Shown here piece after piece: positions 11,431 through 19,985 of a stretch of DNA of 60,000 nt. The stretch spans positions 267,501 through 327,500 of the forward strand of contig CAUYUJ010011570.1 of assembly GCA_963575745.1 (NCBI GenBank), read 5' to 3'. The notes under the pieces were generated by a model. That model was given only the letters and a program-made list of their open reading frames with translations, was not told the DNA's origin and did not search any database. The stretch's first letter is position 1. Each line of letters opens with the position of its first letter. The DNA is from Prorocentrum cordatum. Its lineage: Eukaryota; Sar; Dinophyceae; Prorocentrales; Prorocentraceae. The translations under genes were made by a program, and so were the position numbers.

Positions 11431-11589
11431 GGAGGGGCGGGGAGGCGGGGGTGCGGAGCCGGGAAGGGGAGCGGACCAGAAGGGCGAGGCCAACCTTGCC
11501 GGGGCCGCCAGCCCGGTTCAGGGCGCGGCGGAGGACGGGTCTGGGCTGGAGGGGCCGGCCGAGTCACCCGAGCCCCCGGAGGGCGCCCA

Positions 11590-11773
11590 CCTGAAGGAAT
11601 TGACCTGTTATAAGAGTTATCAATAGTTATAAGTAGGTTATAACTATGTTGTAAGTAGGTTATAACAAGTTATAAAATGTTATACTGTGTTGGCGCACTT
11701 ATAAGTTTGCTAAGCCGGAGCCCTGAATTAGCCCGAGTTATAAAAGTTAGTAACTCCGCTAACTTTTCAACAT
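11590..11773. repeat. Left terminal region: inverted-repeat end with TTATAA cluster
   Basis: The end sequence CCTGAAGGAATTGA is followed by about 80 bp with repeated GTTATAA/GTTATAAC motifs, several palindromic. Then comes TTATAAAAGTTAG (11,738-11,750) next to AACTCCGCTAACTTTT. Equivalents of these motifs, inverted, occur at the right end. They could be transposase binding sites. Confidence 0.55.
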
Positions 11774-12014
11774 GGTTCTCACCATATCGACATAATCATA
11801 TATTTTGCAGGGTGTACTCTTCAAAAAAAGATGAATTTGATAATATTTTTGCAAGTGTTGCACTCATCATTGCGACTTTTCGCATATCATATCTACGCTG
11901 ATCACAATTGCAATCGATGCAAATCCGCAGGTAGTGCTGCAACAATTGAGTTGCATGTTGTTTCTTTGGGCATGCCATGTTGAATCCGTTGTCATTTGGG
12001 CTCCAGGGCATTTC

Positions 12015-12037
12015 GCGCGCATCATTTTGTGCTCACG
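12015..12037 (+). other. Weak relict spliced leader upstream of the 762-aa gene
   Basis: Contains CATTTTGTGCTCACG, which matches the leader tail CATTTTGGCTCAAG with one inserted T and one substitution; the 5' half is poor. It lies about 35 bases before the ATG at 12,071, the same position as the better relicts of this element. Confidence 0.4.
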
Positions 12038-12070
12038 ATTTGCAAGTTGCGTCTTGCATCCATCTGAGAC

Positions 12071-14359
12071 ATGCAGCCGCATGGAGCGGATGCTAAGATT
12101 CTCAAATGCAAGGACGCAGTGGACATTATTGAGAGAAAGTTCGACTCGCCTAAAGCAGAGGTGGTGGATTTGTACGAAAAGGTCAAGGCGATAGCTCGCC
12201 AACATGGTATGCTACTGACAGAGAAAATCAACAGTAAGTATATGTACGTGAGCCCATGCAACAGATATGGCGACGGCGTCGTGCCGTGTGACGTCACTGA
12301 CTTGATCATTAAAATATTGGGAAATGGGTTCAGGCACGAGCATCTGTTGATGCCTACGTGTGCCGAGGTGCCCCCAGTGGGCACTGCTGAGTACCTCAAG
12401 ATCAAAGGGTTTAACGACAAGATAATGGCCGATAGCGCAGGACAGCTGCCGTTCTACGATGATGGTGATGGTAAATATCAGAGTTACACATGCGGTCATA
12501 CATCGCAAGGTTTGCGATGCATCATACATGGCACGAACGTGCCCGAGACCAACCCAGAGCGGTTCAGCGACATAAGCCAGGACGGGAAGATATCGTTGCA
12601 ACGCCTCCAGCAATTCCAACCAACTTATGCTGATGCGGCTGTAAACGGTATCACATGGGACATCTTCAAATGGCAGTTTATCGAGGCGTTTCCTTTCGTT
12701 CCAGACCTTGTGCAAGAAGCGGGCAACGCAGGGCAGGCCGCTGCCAAGTGCGAGAGCAGGCTGGAAATCATGCTCAAGATTGCGCAGTACGCGAAGAGCC
12801 TGAAGCAGAAATTAGAGCTGAATCCGAATGAGACGTTCCCATGGGATAAGGTCAGGCGCCAGGCGGGCAGGGGCGCAGTCTTCAAGCATGAGATAGACCA
12901 CATGGTGGACTATGTGAAGGAGATGTCAGGCGGACTGGACAATCCAGTGTTTCTTCACGAGCTAAGGGACTTCAACAGGCACCTGGCCAGAGCGACGATA
13001 GTAAAGTCAGATGTCGCGGCAGCCGTCGCGACTTGCAAGATCGCGAAGGAGGGGTCGGGGGTGCTATTCAAGCTCGCGTGCATCAAGGCTATGCATGGCC
13101 CGAGCGACAAGTATAGGAAGGGCGACGAACAGACGCTACTGAAGCTCTCGGACGTCAATGTGTTGCAGAACGAACGCAAGGCGCAGATCGCGTTACAGGG
13201 CGATGAGTTGCTGCAGAAGATTCGCAAGCTTGCGATTGACTTCGAAATCGATCCATCGAGCGCTCGCTGGTCCAACATAGTAGGGCTCGCCGATGTTCGA
13301 GTTGCCCACTTCGTCTTCAACAAGCCCGACGAGAGCCGCCGGGTATACAAACAGATCACCGACATCGCAGTTGACGCTTGGAAAGCTATGGCTGCCAGCA
13401 CTGGCAATAACAACGTTCGCTGCCCATGGAAGGCCAAGGCCGTCGCGCATGCACCACAGTGTGCTAGCAGCGTCTCCTCGACAGGTGTCAAGACCTTTGA
13501 CCAGCGTGGCGAGTGGGTGAACGTGTCCGAAACGTTGGCTGTCAAAGGTTTCAAGGTGGGCGTGACGGTGTACAACCGCCAGGAGGGCGATGAGTCTGTG
13601 TATGAGATCAAGTCGATTGATGGGCAGAATGTGAAGATGCAGACGGGAGACGTAGAGCGCACCATAGATGCCGAGGACTTCATGCGAAACAAGTTCGCAA
13701 TATACGACATCAAGAAAGAGGTAATCGACCAGTTCGACCAGTTCAGCCCATTGAATTGCATGGACTACCACTGGGGGGTCGAGGAAGCTCGGATCAAGAT
13801 TGCACTCGACGAAGTCTATTCACAACATAGTGCTTGCCTCAAGCATATCACGGCGATTCATTCGCCAATCAAATATAAAGCGGTGTCAGTGAAGAAGGAG
13901 TTCAAGAAGGACGCCATCGGACTTGTTCCGTTGACGACAACCATATCGCTCAAGAAGGCGACGGATGAGATCAATATTGGCAACGTTTGCCTTAGGAAGT
14001 ATACCGACCCTGCCAAGCATACCGATTACAACGTCGCGTTGATGGCCGTTGGCGGGCTCAGGCTCAAGCGTGAAGAGGGTGGGACTGGCATTGGTGGTCT
14101 GAAGCGCGTGCCAGATCAGTACGGGGTGCCTTTCTGGTTGGTCGGCGTGTGCACCGCGAAGGAGAAGCCAAACTTGGCTGTGACATTTGTGACCGCCACG
14201 AACGGCATTAAGGTTCCCATCCTCAAAAACACGGTCGAGCTCAAGAGCGGCGACAGGTTGCGCATGTCCGAGGACACAGCAAAGGCGCTTGCAAGGAAAG
14301 TTGCATTGTCCGACGCCACGCCCGCCAAGCCCGCCAAGAAAAAAGCAAAGACGCAGTGA
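12071..14359 (+). CDS. 762-aa element-borne protein of unknown function
   Basis: A single uninterrupted frame from ATG 12,071 to TGA 14,357-14,359, with ordinary mixed codon use unlike the GC-saturated flanks. The N-terminal half is mostly helical (KCKDAVDIIERKFDSP, then a YTCGHTSQGLRC Cys/His segment). A long charged helical middle follows (LRDFNRHLARATIVKSDVAA). The C-terminal third contains FKVGVTVYNRQEGDESVYEI and a strand-rich domain (NVALMAVGGLRLKREEGG, VPFWLVGVCTAKEKPNL, KVPILKNTVELKSGDRLRM). It ends in a Lys-rich tail (KPAKKKAKTQ) that could be a nuclear signal. I recall similar C-terminal segments in predicted dinoflagellate proteins near transposases, but no biochemical role is known to me. 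A start at 12,071 is supported by the weak relict leader just upstream. Confidence 0.85.
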   Translation: MQPHGADAKILKCKDAVDIIERKFDSPKAEVVDLYEKVKAIARQHGMLLTEKINSKYMYVSPCNRYGDGVVPCDVTDLIIKILGNGFRHEHLLMPTCAEVPPVGTAEYLKIKGFNDKIMADSAGQLPFYDDGDGKYQSYTCGHTSQGLRCIIHGTNVPETNPERFSDISQDGKISLQRLQQFQPTYADAAVNGITWDIFKWQFIEAFPFVPDLVQEAGNAGQAAAKCESRLEIMLKIAQYAKSLKQKLELNPNETFPWDKVRRQAGRGAVFKHEIDHMVDYVKEMSGGLDNPVFLHELRDFNRHLARATIVKSDVAAAVATCKIAKEGSGVLFKLACIKAMHGPSDKYRKGDEQTLLKLSDVNVLQNERKAQIALQGDELLQKIRKLAIDFEIDPSSARWSNIVGLADVRVAHFVFNKPDESRRVYKQITDIAVDAWKAMAASTGNNNVRCPWKAKAVAHAPQCASSVSSTGVKTFDQRGEWVNVSETLAVKGFKVGVTVYNRQEGDESVYEIKSIDGQNVKMQTGDVERTIDAEDFMRNKFAIYDIKKEVIDQFDQFSPLNCMDYHWGVEEARIKIALDEVYSQHSACLKHITAIHSPIKYKAVSVKKEFKKDAIGLVPLTTTISLKKATDEINIGNVCLRKYTDPAKHTDYNVALMAVGGLRLKREEGGTGIGGLKRVPDQYGVPFWLVGVCTAKEKPNLAVTFVTATNGIKVPILKNTVELKSGDRLRMSEDTAKALARKVALSDATPAKPAKKKAKTQ

Positions 14360-14545
14360 GCCGCCCATTCGCCGCATTGCCGCGGCATTACGCAGGGCGT
14401 TGGCGTCGCCCTCCGTATATGAACGCACCTTGTTGGATGGCGAAAACATACTGAAATGCTTCATCCTGCGATGCGTCATCACACCATCGCATCGCATCAT
14501 TCTGCGATGCAGCATCGCGCCAGTCTGCGACATCGTCGCAACGCA

Positions 14546-14566
14546 CCATAGCCGTTCTGGCTCAAC
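14546..14566 (+). other. Relict spliced leader upstream of the 288-aa gene
   Basis: Matches the 21-base leader core at 17 positions (CATAGCC, then TGGCTCAAC). It ends 41 bases before the ATG at 14,608. In dinoflagellates such relicts mark genes derived from trans-spliced cDNA. Confidence 0.65.
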
Positions 14567-14607
14567 CGCTGGGGTATCACGCGGCCCACGCTGCCCCGCA
14601 CGTCTGC

Positions 14608-15474
14608 ATGTCAGTGTCTGTTTCCATGCGCACGGTGATCGAGGGCGGCGGGCTCAAGGAGCCGCGGATACCGCGGACTATTGTCCATGGCGGAGGTATT
14701 GCGTTCATCGAGGTATCCCTGATGGACAGGAGGCTCTTCCAGTTCGTCGACATCCAGAACCCAACAAACAGGAACGCCCCATTTGCCCAAAATCATTTCT
14801 TCAAAGAGTTGAAGGCCCTCCGAAACGCTGCATCGGACATTGCGATATGGGAGTACATGAAATCGCGAGACCCATTGCTGCCGGACCAGTCTGACCAAGA
14901 CAAACTGATCAAGGCCTACAAGAAGAACATCGACGAGAGTGCTATGCCAGCATACGTTACGGTTCAGTTGCCAGAGGTTGAATTTAATGGTGGCGGCGTG
15001 GCCTTGAAGTGCGAGCCGATCGCAGTAAGATGCATATTTTCTGCATCAGCGATTAGCAAGGTACATGTGGAATGGACAGAGAGCGTACTGACTTACATCA
15101 GATGTGCTGCGCTGAAAGCAGCAGAAGACGATGGCACCGAGAAACAAAAGAGAGGACTGAGCGGAGTGCCAGGGGTCCGATGCGACAAGCGTCGCAGGGT
15201 AGTGTATGTCGTTGTGAAATCCCACAACTCGTCAAGACGCATCTATCAAAAACCAGTGGAATGGAATGACACGTGTATTTTGCACTGCGCCCGCGAGCTA
15301 CGCGACAAAGTGGTCGCGAAAGGCGAGGAGATAGAGGATCACGAGCCCGATGCCGATCTTCTCCATGGGCTGAATTGCGCCGAGCATGCCGAGGGGGGTG
15401 GACCCGAAGATCAACAGGGCGATGGCGAAGACGACAATGTCGATGCTGCGGGTGATAGCGACGCCCAGGGCTGA
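14608..15474 (+). CDS. 288-aa element-borne protein, unknown function
   Basis: Frame from ATG 14,608 to TGA 15,472-15,474; a second in-frame ATG lies six codons on. The N-terminal part is strand-rich (PRTIVHGGGIAFIEVSLMD, FVDIQNPTNRNAPFAQNHFF). A helical part follows with a conserved-looking VHVEWTESVLTYIRCAALKA. A basic segment (VPGVRCDKRRRVVYVVVKSH) then looks like a small beta DNA-binding module, and the tail is very acidic (about 40 residues of Glu/Asp/Gly). The combination of a basic, strand-rich module and an acidic tail suggests a DNA- or histone-associating accessory protein, but this is inference. It lies 248 bp downstream of the 762-aa gene in the same direction, with its own relict leader. 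Confidence 0.7.
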   Translation: MSVSVSMRTVIEGGGLKEPRIPRTIVHGGGIAFIEVSLMDRRLFQFVDIQNPTNRNAPFAQNHFFKELKALRNAASDIAIWEYMKSRDPLLPDQSDQDKLIKAYKKNIDESAMPAYVTVQLPEVEFNGGGVALKCEPIAVRCIFSASAISKVHVEWTESVLTYIRCAALKAAEDDGTEKQKRGLSGVPGVRCDKRRRVVYVVVKSHNSSRRIYQKPVEWNDTCILHCARELRDKVVAKGEEIEDHEPDADLLHGLNCAEHAEGGGPEDQQGDGEDDNVDAAGDSDAQG

Positions 15475-15705
15475 GACGCCAGGCGCTGCGTCGGGCACGC
15501 ACAGCGCGCCCACCCTTTCGACCTCCTATCTATTCTCCCACCGTCGGCCCCGTCGTCCTTCCCACCCGCGGGGGGGGGAGGAGGGGGAGGGGGGGGGGCT
15601 CGTCGCCATCGTTTTACACGCCCCCTCGTGCCACTCCTCGCCCGTTCGCATCCTAGATGCGCTCTTCAGGCAGACGTGCCGCCGCCACCCCTCACCCCTG
15701 AATGT

Positions 15706-16531
15706 TCAACAAGGAGCCATCTGGGAACGACCTCTTATAGAGCGCCAACTCGTCCTGAGGGCCTGCGCCTCCTGCTCCAGCCCCTCGACCTTCTGCGCTG
15801 CCTTCGTCTGCTGCTGTTGCTGTAGCGCTGCCTCCGTCTGCTGCTGCTGGTGCCGCTGCTCTGCGATCGTGCGCTGCTGCTCCCCCAACCCCGCGAGCAA
15901 GTGATCGTGCTGCTGACCGCGCAGCAAGAGATCGTCCTCCACATCGTCCACTCGTGCTAGCAACACTTGTGCAGCATTTACGTGCGCAAGCAAAGCCTTC
16001 TATCGGCAGGTGGAGGGGCGACGGCGGCGGCGACGACATCGACGACGACGAACTTAAGACGACGACGCCCGCCTCGCGAAGCTGCCGCATCGCGGCGACT
16101 ATGCCAGGGGTCTCGGGCGCCATCGCAGCGCGGCTCTCGGACGACACCACGGGGGGATGTGCGGGGCCCGATCCGCCCTCGGGGGGGCTACGCGGGGCTC
16201 GCGTGTGAGCGCCAGCCGCTACGTACGAGCGGCCCGACCCCATCCCCATGAACCCTACACCCAACACGGCGATGCGGATGCTCCGCAGAGGCGACGTCGC
16301 GGGATGGCACCGTCGCGGGGTGGGGGACTTGGGGGTGGCCGACTTGGGGGGGCCAGGAGCAAATGATTGGTATGGGGTTCGAATGGGAATGGGGTCGGGG
16401 GCACATTGTGCGTGATCTATGGGGGGCATGCAGTTTACTTCGCATGCCATATATGCGAGCTCGTAGTTGGGCGTGCTGCTTATGGGGATACAGCCATCGC
16501 CATGGGTGTGAAAACCATCATCGTTGCACAT
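15706..16531 (-). pseudogene. Minus-strand coiled-coil protein gene, frame-broken
   Basis: On the minus strand one frame (16,531 down to about 15,990) includes VVSSESRAAMAPETPGIVAA and IEGFACARK. From about 15,993 a second frame takes over with VLLARVDDVEDDLLLRGQQH and a strong Gln-rich coiled coil (LGEQQRTIAEQRHQQQQTEA), ending at 15,706. One frameshift or a short intron near 15,990 would join them. The layout (Pro/Ser-rich part, then Asp/Glu/Gln heptads) resembles the minus-strand gene at 19,986-20,516. The N-terminal portion up to 16,531 is Pro/Ser-rich and less certain. Confidence 0.4.
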
Positions 16532-16973
16532 GCGTTCAGCAACATTTGCTTGTGACGCAACTGTGCATGATTCTCATTATGGTGACAATCGCATCTGCCA
16601 CATCGTCGGCCGCACAATTGCCACTGTCATTACCACCGATACACACCGACTCGAACGTACATGTCATGTAAGAGACGTTAGCGTCAGCATCACAAATCAC
16701 ATTATGCGTATGCAAACTATTTCGCCACAGCCGTTGTGTTGTTATGTGCGCGCGACGCCGTGAGTTATTGATGTGGGTGTTGGACTAGCTTCGGTTAGGG
16801 CGAGATAATGTTTGGTATTTGTAATATCGTAGTTTGATGTCGAACGGCACAGTAGTGTAGAGCTTCGTAGGTTAAGGATTTCGGCTTTCGGGTGAGTACA
16901 GTACTGCAAGCTTTGTGTGGTCTGTATATGTGTAGAGTGCATCTAAGATGCACGAGGAACTATAAAGATCCGC

Positions 16974-16974
<1 letters not shown>
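16532..16974. other. Intergenic, nothing recognised
   Basis: Moderately AT-rich sequence inside the element between the minus-strand coiled-coil gene and the TC tract. No ORF or motif stands out. Confidence 0.5.

Positions 16975-17025
<51 letters not shown>
16975..17025 (+). repeat. (TC)n microsatellite
   Basis: About 25 uninterrupted TC units, ending directly before the leader-like sequence and the repeat-protein gene. Confidence 0.97.
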
Positions 17026-17027
<2 letters not shown>

Positions 17028-17048
17028 CCGACGCCGTTGTGGCCCATG
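17028..17048 (+). other. Possible heavily diverged relict spliced leader
   Basis: CCGACGCCGTTGTGGCCCAT matches the leader at about 15 of 21 positions. It is tentative by itself, but is placed upstream of the repeat-protein ATG (17,172) like the clearer relicts in this element. Confidence 0.3.
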
Positions 17049-17171
17049 TGTTCAGCCACGCCCGCGGCGCGCGGGCCGTGGGTTCACGGCGCGGGGCCCG
17101 CGCCTCCACAGGGTGCTCGCCCCCCCCCGCCGCGCGGGGCCCCCGACGCCCGCCGCGGCCCCGCCCTGCAG

Positions 17172-18608
17172 ATGAGCGGCGGCGGCGACGACGCCACCGA
17201 GGTGGCAATGTTGCTCGCAGCGGCGAGCGAGATCCAGCAGCGACGGGAGAAGGTGGCGGAGGAGAAGCCGTCGCGGCTGCAGCCGACGTCCAAGAAGCGG
17301 CCGACCGCGCCGCGGACGGCTCCGCCAGAGCACGTCTTGGCGGCCGCCATGGCCTCCGCCGAGAAGAAGCGCAAGGCGATGTGCTGGTCGGCACAGGCTC
17401 GCGCGCAGACGTGGCGCGGCTCGGTGGCGGACTCGCTGCTCGAGAAGCTCAACCTCGCGCCGCCCATGCACCCGGCGATGAACTCGATGAAGGACCTTCT
17501 CGAGTTCGAGGTCGACGAGCCCGAGGGTGGCGGCGACGACGCCGCGGGCGGCGGCGACGCGGTCGACGTGGGCGACGGCGACTACGAGGGCGCCATGGCG
17601 GATGAGTACGAAGGTGGCGACGCTGAGGGCGGTGGCTACGACGACAGCGCTGGCGAGAGCTACACCGCCGATGGCGACGCCGAGGGCTACGGCTACTACA
17701 GCAGTTGCCGTAAAAGCCGCCGCTACTACGACTACGACGACAGCAGCGAGGGCGTCGGCGGCAAAGACAGCTACTACACCAAGGACGGCAACGACGGCCA
17801 CACCAAGGACGGCTACTACGGCGGCCACAACAAGGACGGCTACTACTACGGCCACAACAAGGACGGCTACTACGGCGGCCACACCAAGGACGGCTACTAC
17901 GGCAAGGACGGCTGGTGGGCCAAGGACGGCTACTACGGCCGTGAGAAGGGCGACGGCTACTATGGCCGCAAGGGCGACGGCTACTATGGCCACGAGAAGG
18001 GTGACGGCTACTATGGCCACAAGGGCGACGGCTACTATGGCCACGAGAAGGGCGACGGCTACTATGGCCACGAGACGGGCGACGGCTACTACAGCCACGT
18101 GAAGGGCGACGACTACTACGGCCACAAAGGCGACGGCTACAACGGCCAGGAGTGGCGTGGCCGCGACAAGGGCGACGGCTACTACGGCCACAAAGGCGAC
18201 GGCTACAGCGGCCACGTGAAGGGCGACGGCTACAGCGGCCACGTGAAGGGCGACGGCTACTACAGCCACGAGAAGGGCGACGGCTACGACAGCCACGACA
18301 AGGGCGACGGCTACTACGGCGGCCACAAGAAGGACGGCTACGGCGGCCACAAGAAGGACGGCTACGGCGGCCACGTGAAGGGCGACGGCAAGGACGGGGG
18401 CGGGGGCGACGGCCCCCGCCCCCGCGGGGGCAAGCACATCCGCCTCGCCAAAGCACTGGCCGTGCGGGAGCACCTGCAGGGCTTGCACGACCTGTCCGAG
18501 CAGGACCAGAAGTACGCGGCCTGGAGCCGCCGCACGCAGCCGCAGGTGTGGCTGAAGGCGGTCGCCGACTACGCTGCGGCGACCGCAGCGGGCTCAAGCT
18601 CCGTGTGA
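17172..18608 (+). CDS. Tyr/Gly/His tandem-repeat protein, 478 aa
   Basis: ATG 17,172 is preferred because the sequence upstream is low-complexity; the frame is open from 17,025. The N-terminal 140 residues are Lys/Ala-rich and helical (EVAMLLAAASEIQQRREKVA, ARAQTWRGSVADSLLEKLNL), then a Gly/Asp-rich acidic stretch. From about 17,755 to 18,390 there are some twenty-five copies of an 8-9-residue unit of the type KGDGYYGH/KDGYYGGH, with Glu, Lys, Val or Asp at the variable position. The C-terminal 60 residues are again helical (IRLAKALAVREHLQGLHDLS, YAAWSRRTQPQVWLKAVADY). Repeated Tyr/Gly/His units with alternating charge suggest a self-associating or matrix-type protein; no homologue is recognised. 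Repeat units are also near-identical in DNA, so copy number probably varies. Confidence 0.75.
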   Translation: MSGGGDDATEVAMLLAAASEIQQRREKVAEEKPSRLQPTSKKRPTAPRTAPPEHVLAAAMASAEKKRKAMCWSAQARAQTWRGSVADSLLEKLNLAPPMHPAMNSMKDLLEFEVDEPEGGGDDAAGGGDAVDVGDGDYEGAMADEYEGGDAEGGGYDDSAGESYTADGDAEGYGYYSSCRKSRRYYDYDDSSEGVGGKDSYYTKDGNDGHTKDGYYGGHNKDGYYYGHNKDGYYGGHTKDGYYGKDGWWAKDGYYGREKGDGYYGRKGDGYYGHEKGDGYYGHKGDGYYGHEKGDGYYGHETGDGYYSHVKGDDYYGHKGDGYNGQEWRGRDKGDGYYGHKGDGYSGHVKGDGYSGHVKGDGYYSHEKGDGYDSHDKGDGYYGGHKKDGYGGHKKDGYGGHVKGDGKDGGGGDGPRPRGGKHIRLAKALAVREHLQGLHDLSEQDQKYAAWSRRTQPQVWLKAVADYAAATAAGSSSV

Positions 18609-18633
18609 TCACGGGGCACACGTCGGCGACCAC

Positions 18634-18654
18634 CGTGTCGTCGTCGTGGTCGTG

Positions 18655-18691
<37 letters not shown>

Positions 18692-18717
18692 GCGTTGTCG
18701 TCGTCGTCGTCGTCGCG
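18634..18717 (+). repeat. (GTC)n trinucleotide tract
   Basis: Almost uninterrupted GTC repeat with two GTG interruptions, just after the stop of the Tyr/Gly/His repeat gene. Confidence 0.95.
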
Positions 18718-18844
18718 TGGTCGGCGAGGCGTGCCCCGTCGGAAGGGGTTGAGGCTCCCACGGCGGCGACTCAGCACAGGAGTTGCCGCCGAAGCTGCGG
18801 GGGTGCACAGCAGCTGAGGGCTGCCACGAATACGGATTAAGAAT

Positions 18845-19132
18845 CGTCGCAGAGGGTACCGCTGTCAAACGACACGGGTGTCGTCTTTGAGAATCTCAAA
18901 GACGACAACGTGTCGTCTTTGAGAATCTCAAAGACGACACGCGTGTCGTCTTTGAGAATCTCAAAGACGACAAAATCTCTATTAGATTTAATATTACCAA
19001 CGTGTCGTCTTTGAGAATCTCAAAGACGACACGCGCGTCGTCTTTGAGAATCTCAAAGACGACAACGTGTCGTCTTTGAGAATCTCAAAGACGACGCGCG
19101 TGTCGTCTGACAGTGGTACCCTCTGCGACGCT
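18845..19132. mobile_element. Foldback element of six 27-bp palindromes within inverted repeats
   Basis: Outer arms (CGTCGCAGAGGGTACC at the left, its inverse at the right, plus CTGTCA and ACGACAC) bracket six identical 27-bp palindromes. Each is a 13-base arm GTCGTCTTTGAGA, a central A and the complementary arm. They begin at 18,880, 18,912, 18,945, 19,004, 19,037 and 19,069. Spacings are 32, 33, 59, 33 and 32 bp, symmetric about an AT-rich centre (18,972-19,003). The whole 288 bp can fold on itself and each unit can fold alone. There is no ORF. It is likely a non-autonomous foldback or MITE-like element, or a structured recombination or regulatory site. Confidence 0.8.
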
Positions 19133-19309
19133 TCTCGGTCCACCTTCAGAGGTGTTCATCGCATCGGTCGTGAGGCCTTTGGACGATCGCTGAGCGACGC
19201 GTCGCTCCCGCTCAGCGTGATCGCTCCGCTTCTCTGAGCACTTTTCGGAGGCTCACGACCGACGGCGGAACGATCGACCTCCCCCCTCCTCCCTCTCATC
19301 CCTTCCTCC

Positions 19310-19632
19310 TCCTATTCCTCCTCCTCCTCCTCATCCTTTGCCTCCCCCTCCCCCTCCTCCTCCTCCTGCTTCCTCCTCGTCCGCCTCCGCCTCCTCCAGT
19401 TCCATCCTCCTCCTCGTCCCCCTCAGCATCCTGAGGTGTCCTGAGGTGTCCTGAGGTGTCCCGAGGTGTCCTGAGGTCTCCTGGGGTTGTCAGCTCAGAG
19501 ATGCCCTGAGGTGTCCTGAGGCGCCCTGGTGTTGTCATCTCAGAGGTGTCCTGAGGTGTCCTGAGGTATCCTGAGGTGTCCTGAGGCGTTGCATTCGCCG
19601 TCGTCGTCGTCGGCGTCCGCCGTCGTCGTCGC

Positions 19633-19664
<32 letters not shown>

Positions 19665-19751
19665 TCCCGCATCGTCGTCGTCGCCGCCGCAGTCGTCGTC
19701 GTCGTCCGCCGCCTTCGTCGCCGCCGACGCCGTCGCCGTCGCCGTTGTCGC

Positions 19752-19782
<31 letters not shown>

Positions 19783-19955
19783 GTCCTGCATCGTGGTCGT
19801 CGCCGCCGCAGTCGTCGTCGTCGTCCGCCGCCTTCGTCGCCGCCGACGTCGTCGCCGTCGCCGCCGTCGCCGCCGCCGCCGTCGCCGCCGTCGTCGTCGC
19901 CGTCGCCGCCGCCGCCGCCGCCGTCGCCGTCGCCGCCGTCGCCGTCGCCGCCGTT
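19310..19955. repeat. CTC tract, CCTGAGGTGT minisatellite and GTC/GCC tract
   Basis: 19,310-19,420 is CTC/TCC-rich. 19,430-19,590 is a 10-11-bp minisatellite of CCTGAGGTGT and variants in two blocks, separated by a GTTGTCAGCTCAGAG-type spacer that occurs twice. 19,590-19,955 is a long (GTC/GCC)n tract with two internal CATCGTCG-type repeats. The poly-Arg and poly-Thr ORFs here are products of the repeat. Confidence 0.9.
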
Positions 19956-19985
19956 GCCCTTATCATCCGCATCGGCTGCGCCGTC

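Noticed and set aside
11600-11690. piggyBac-type TTAA/TTATAA target sites
   Set aside because: TTATAA is repeated as a subterminal motif, is not a single flanking target, and the transposase motifs do not look like piggyBac.
15298-15513. Hydrophobic minus-strand ORF (VAITRSIDIVVFAIALLIFG)
   Set aside because: It is antisense to the acidic tail of the 288-aa gene; acidic GAC/GAG codons read as Val/Leu on the other strand.
17052-18777. Minus-strand Val/Ala-rich (478 aa) and Arg/Ser-rich (442 aa) ORFs
   Set aside because: They are shadows of the Tyr/Gly/His repeat gene, whose repeat removes stops in other frames.
18880-19095. CRISPR-like array
   Set aside because: Units are palindromes with mirror spacing and constant short gaps, without spacers, in a eukaryotic context.
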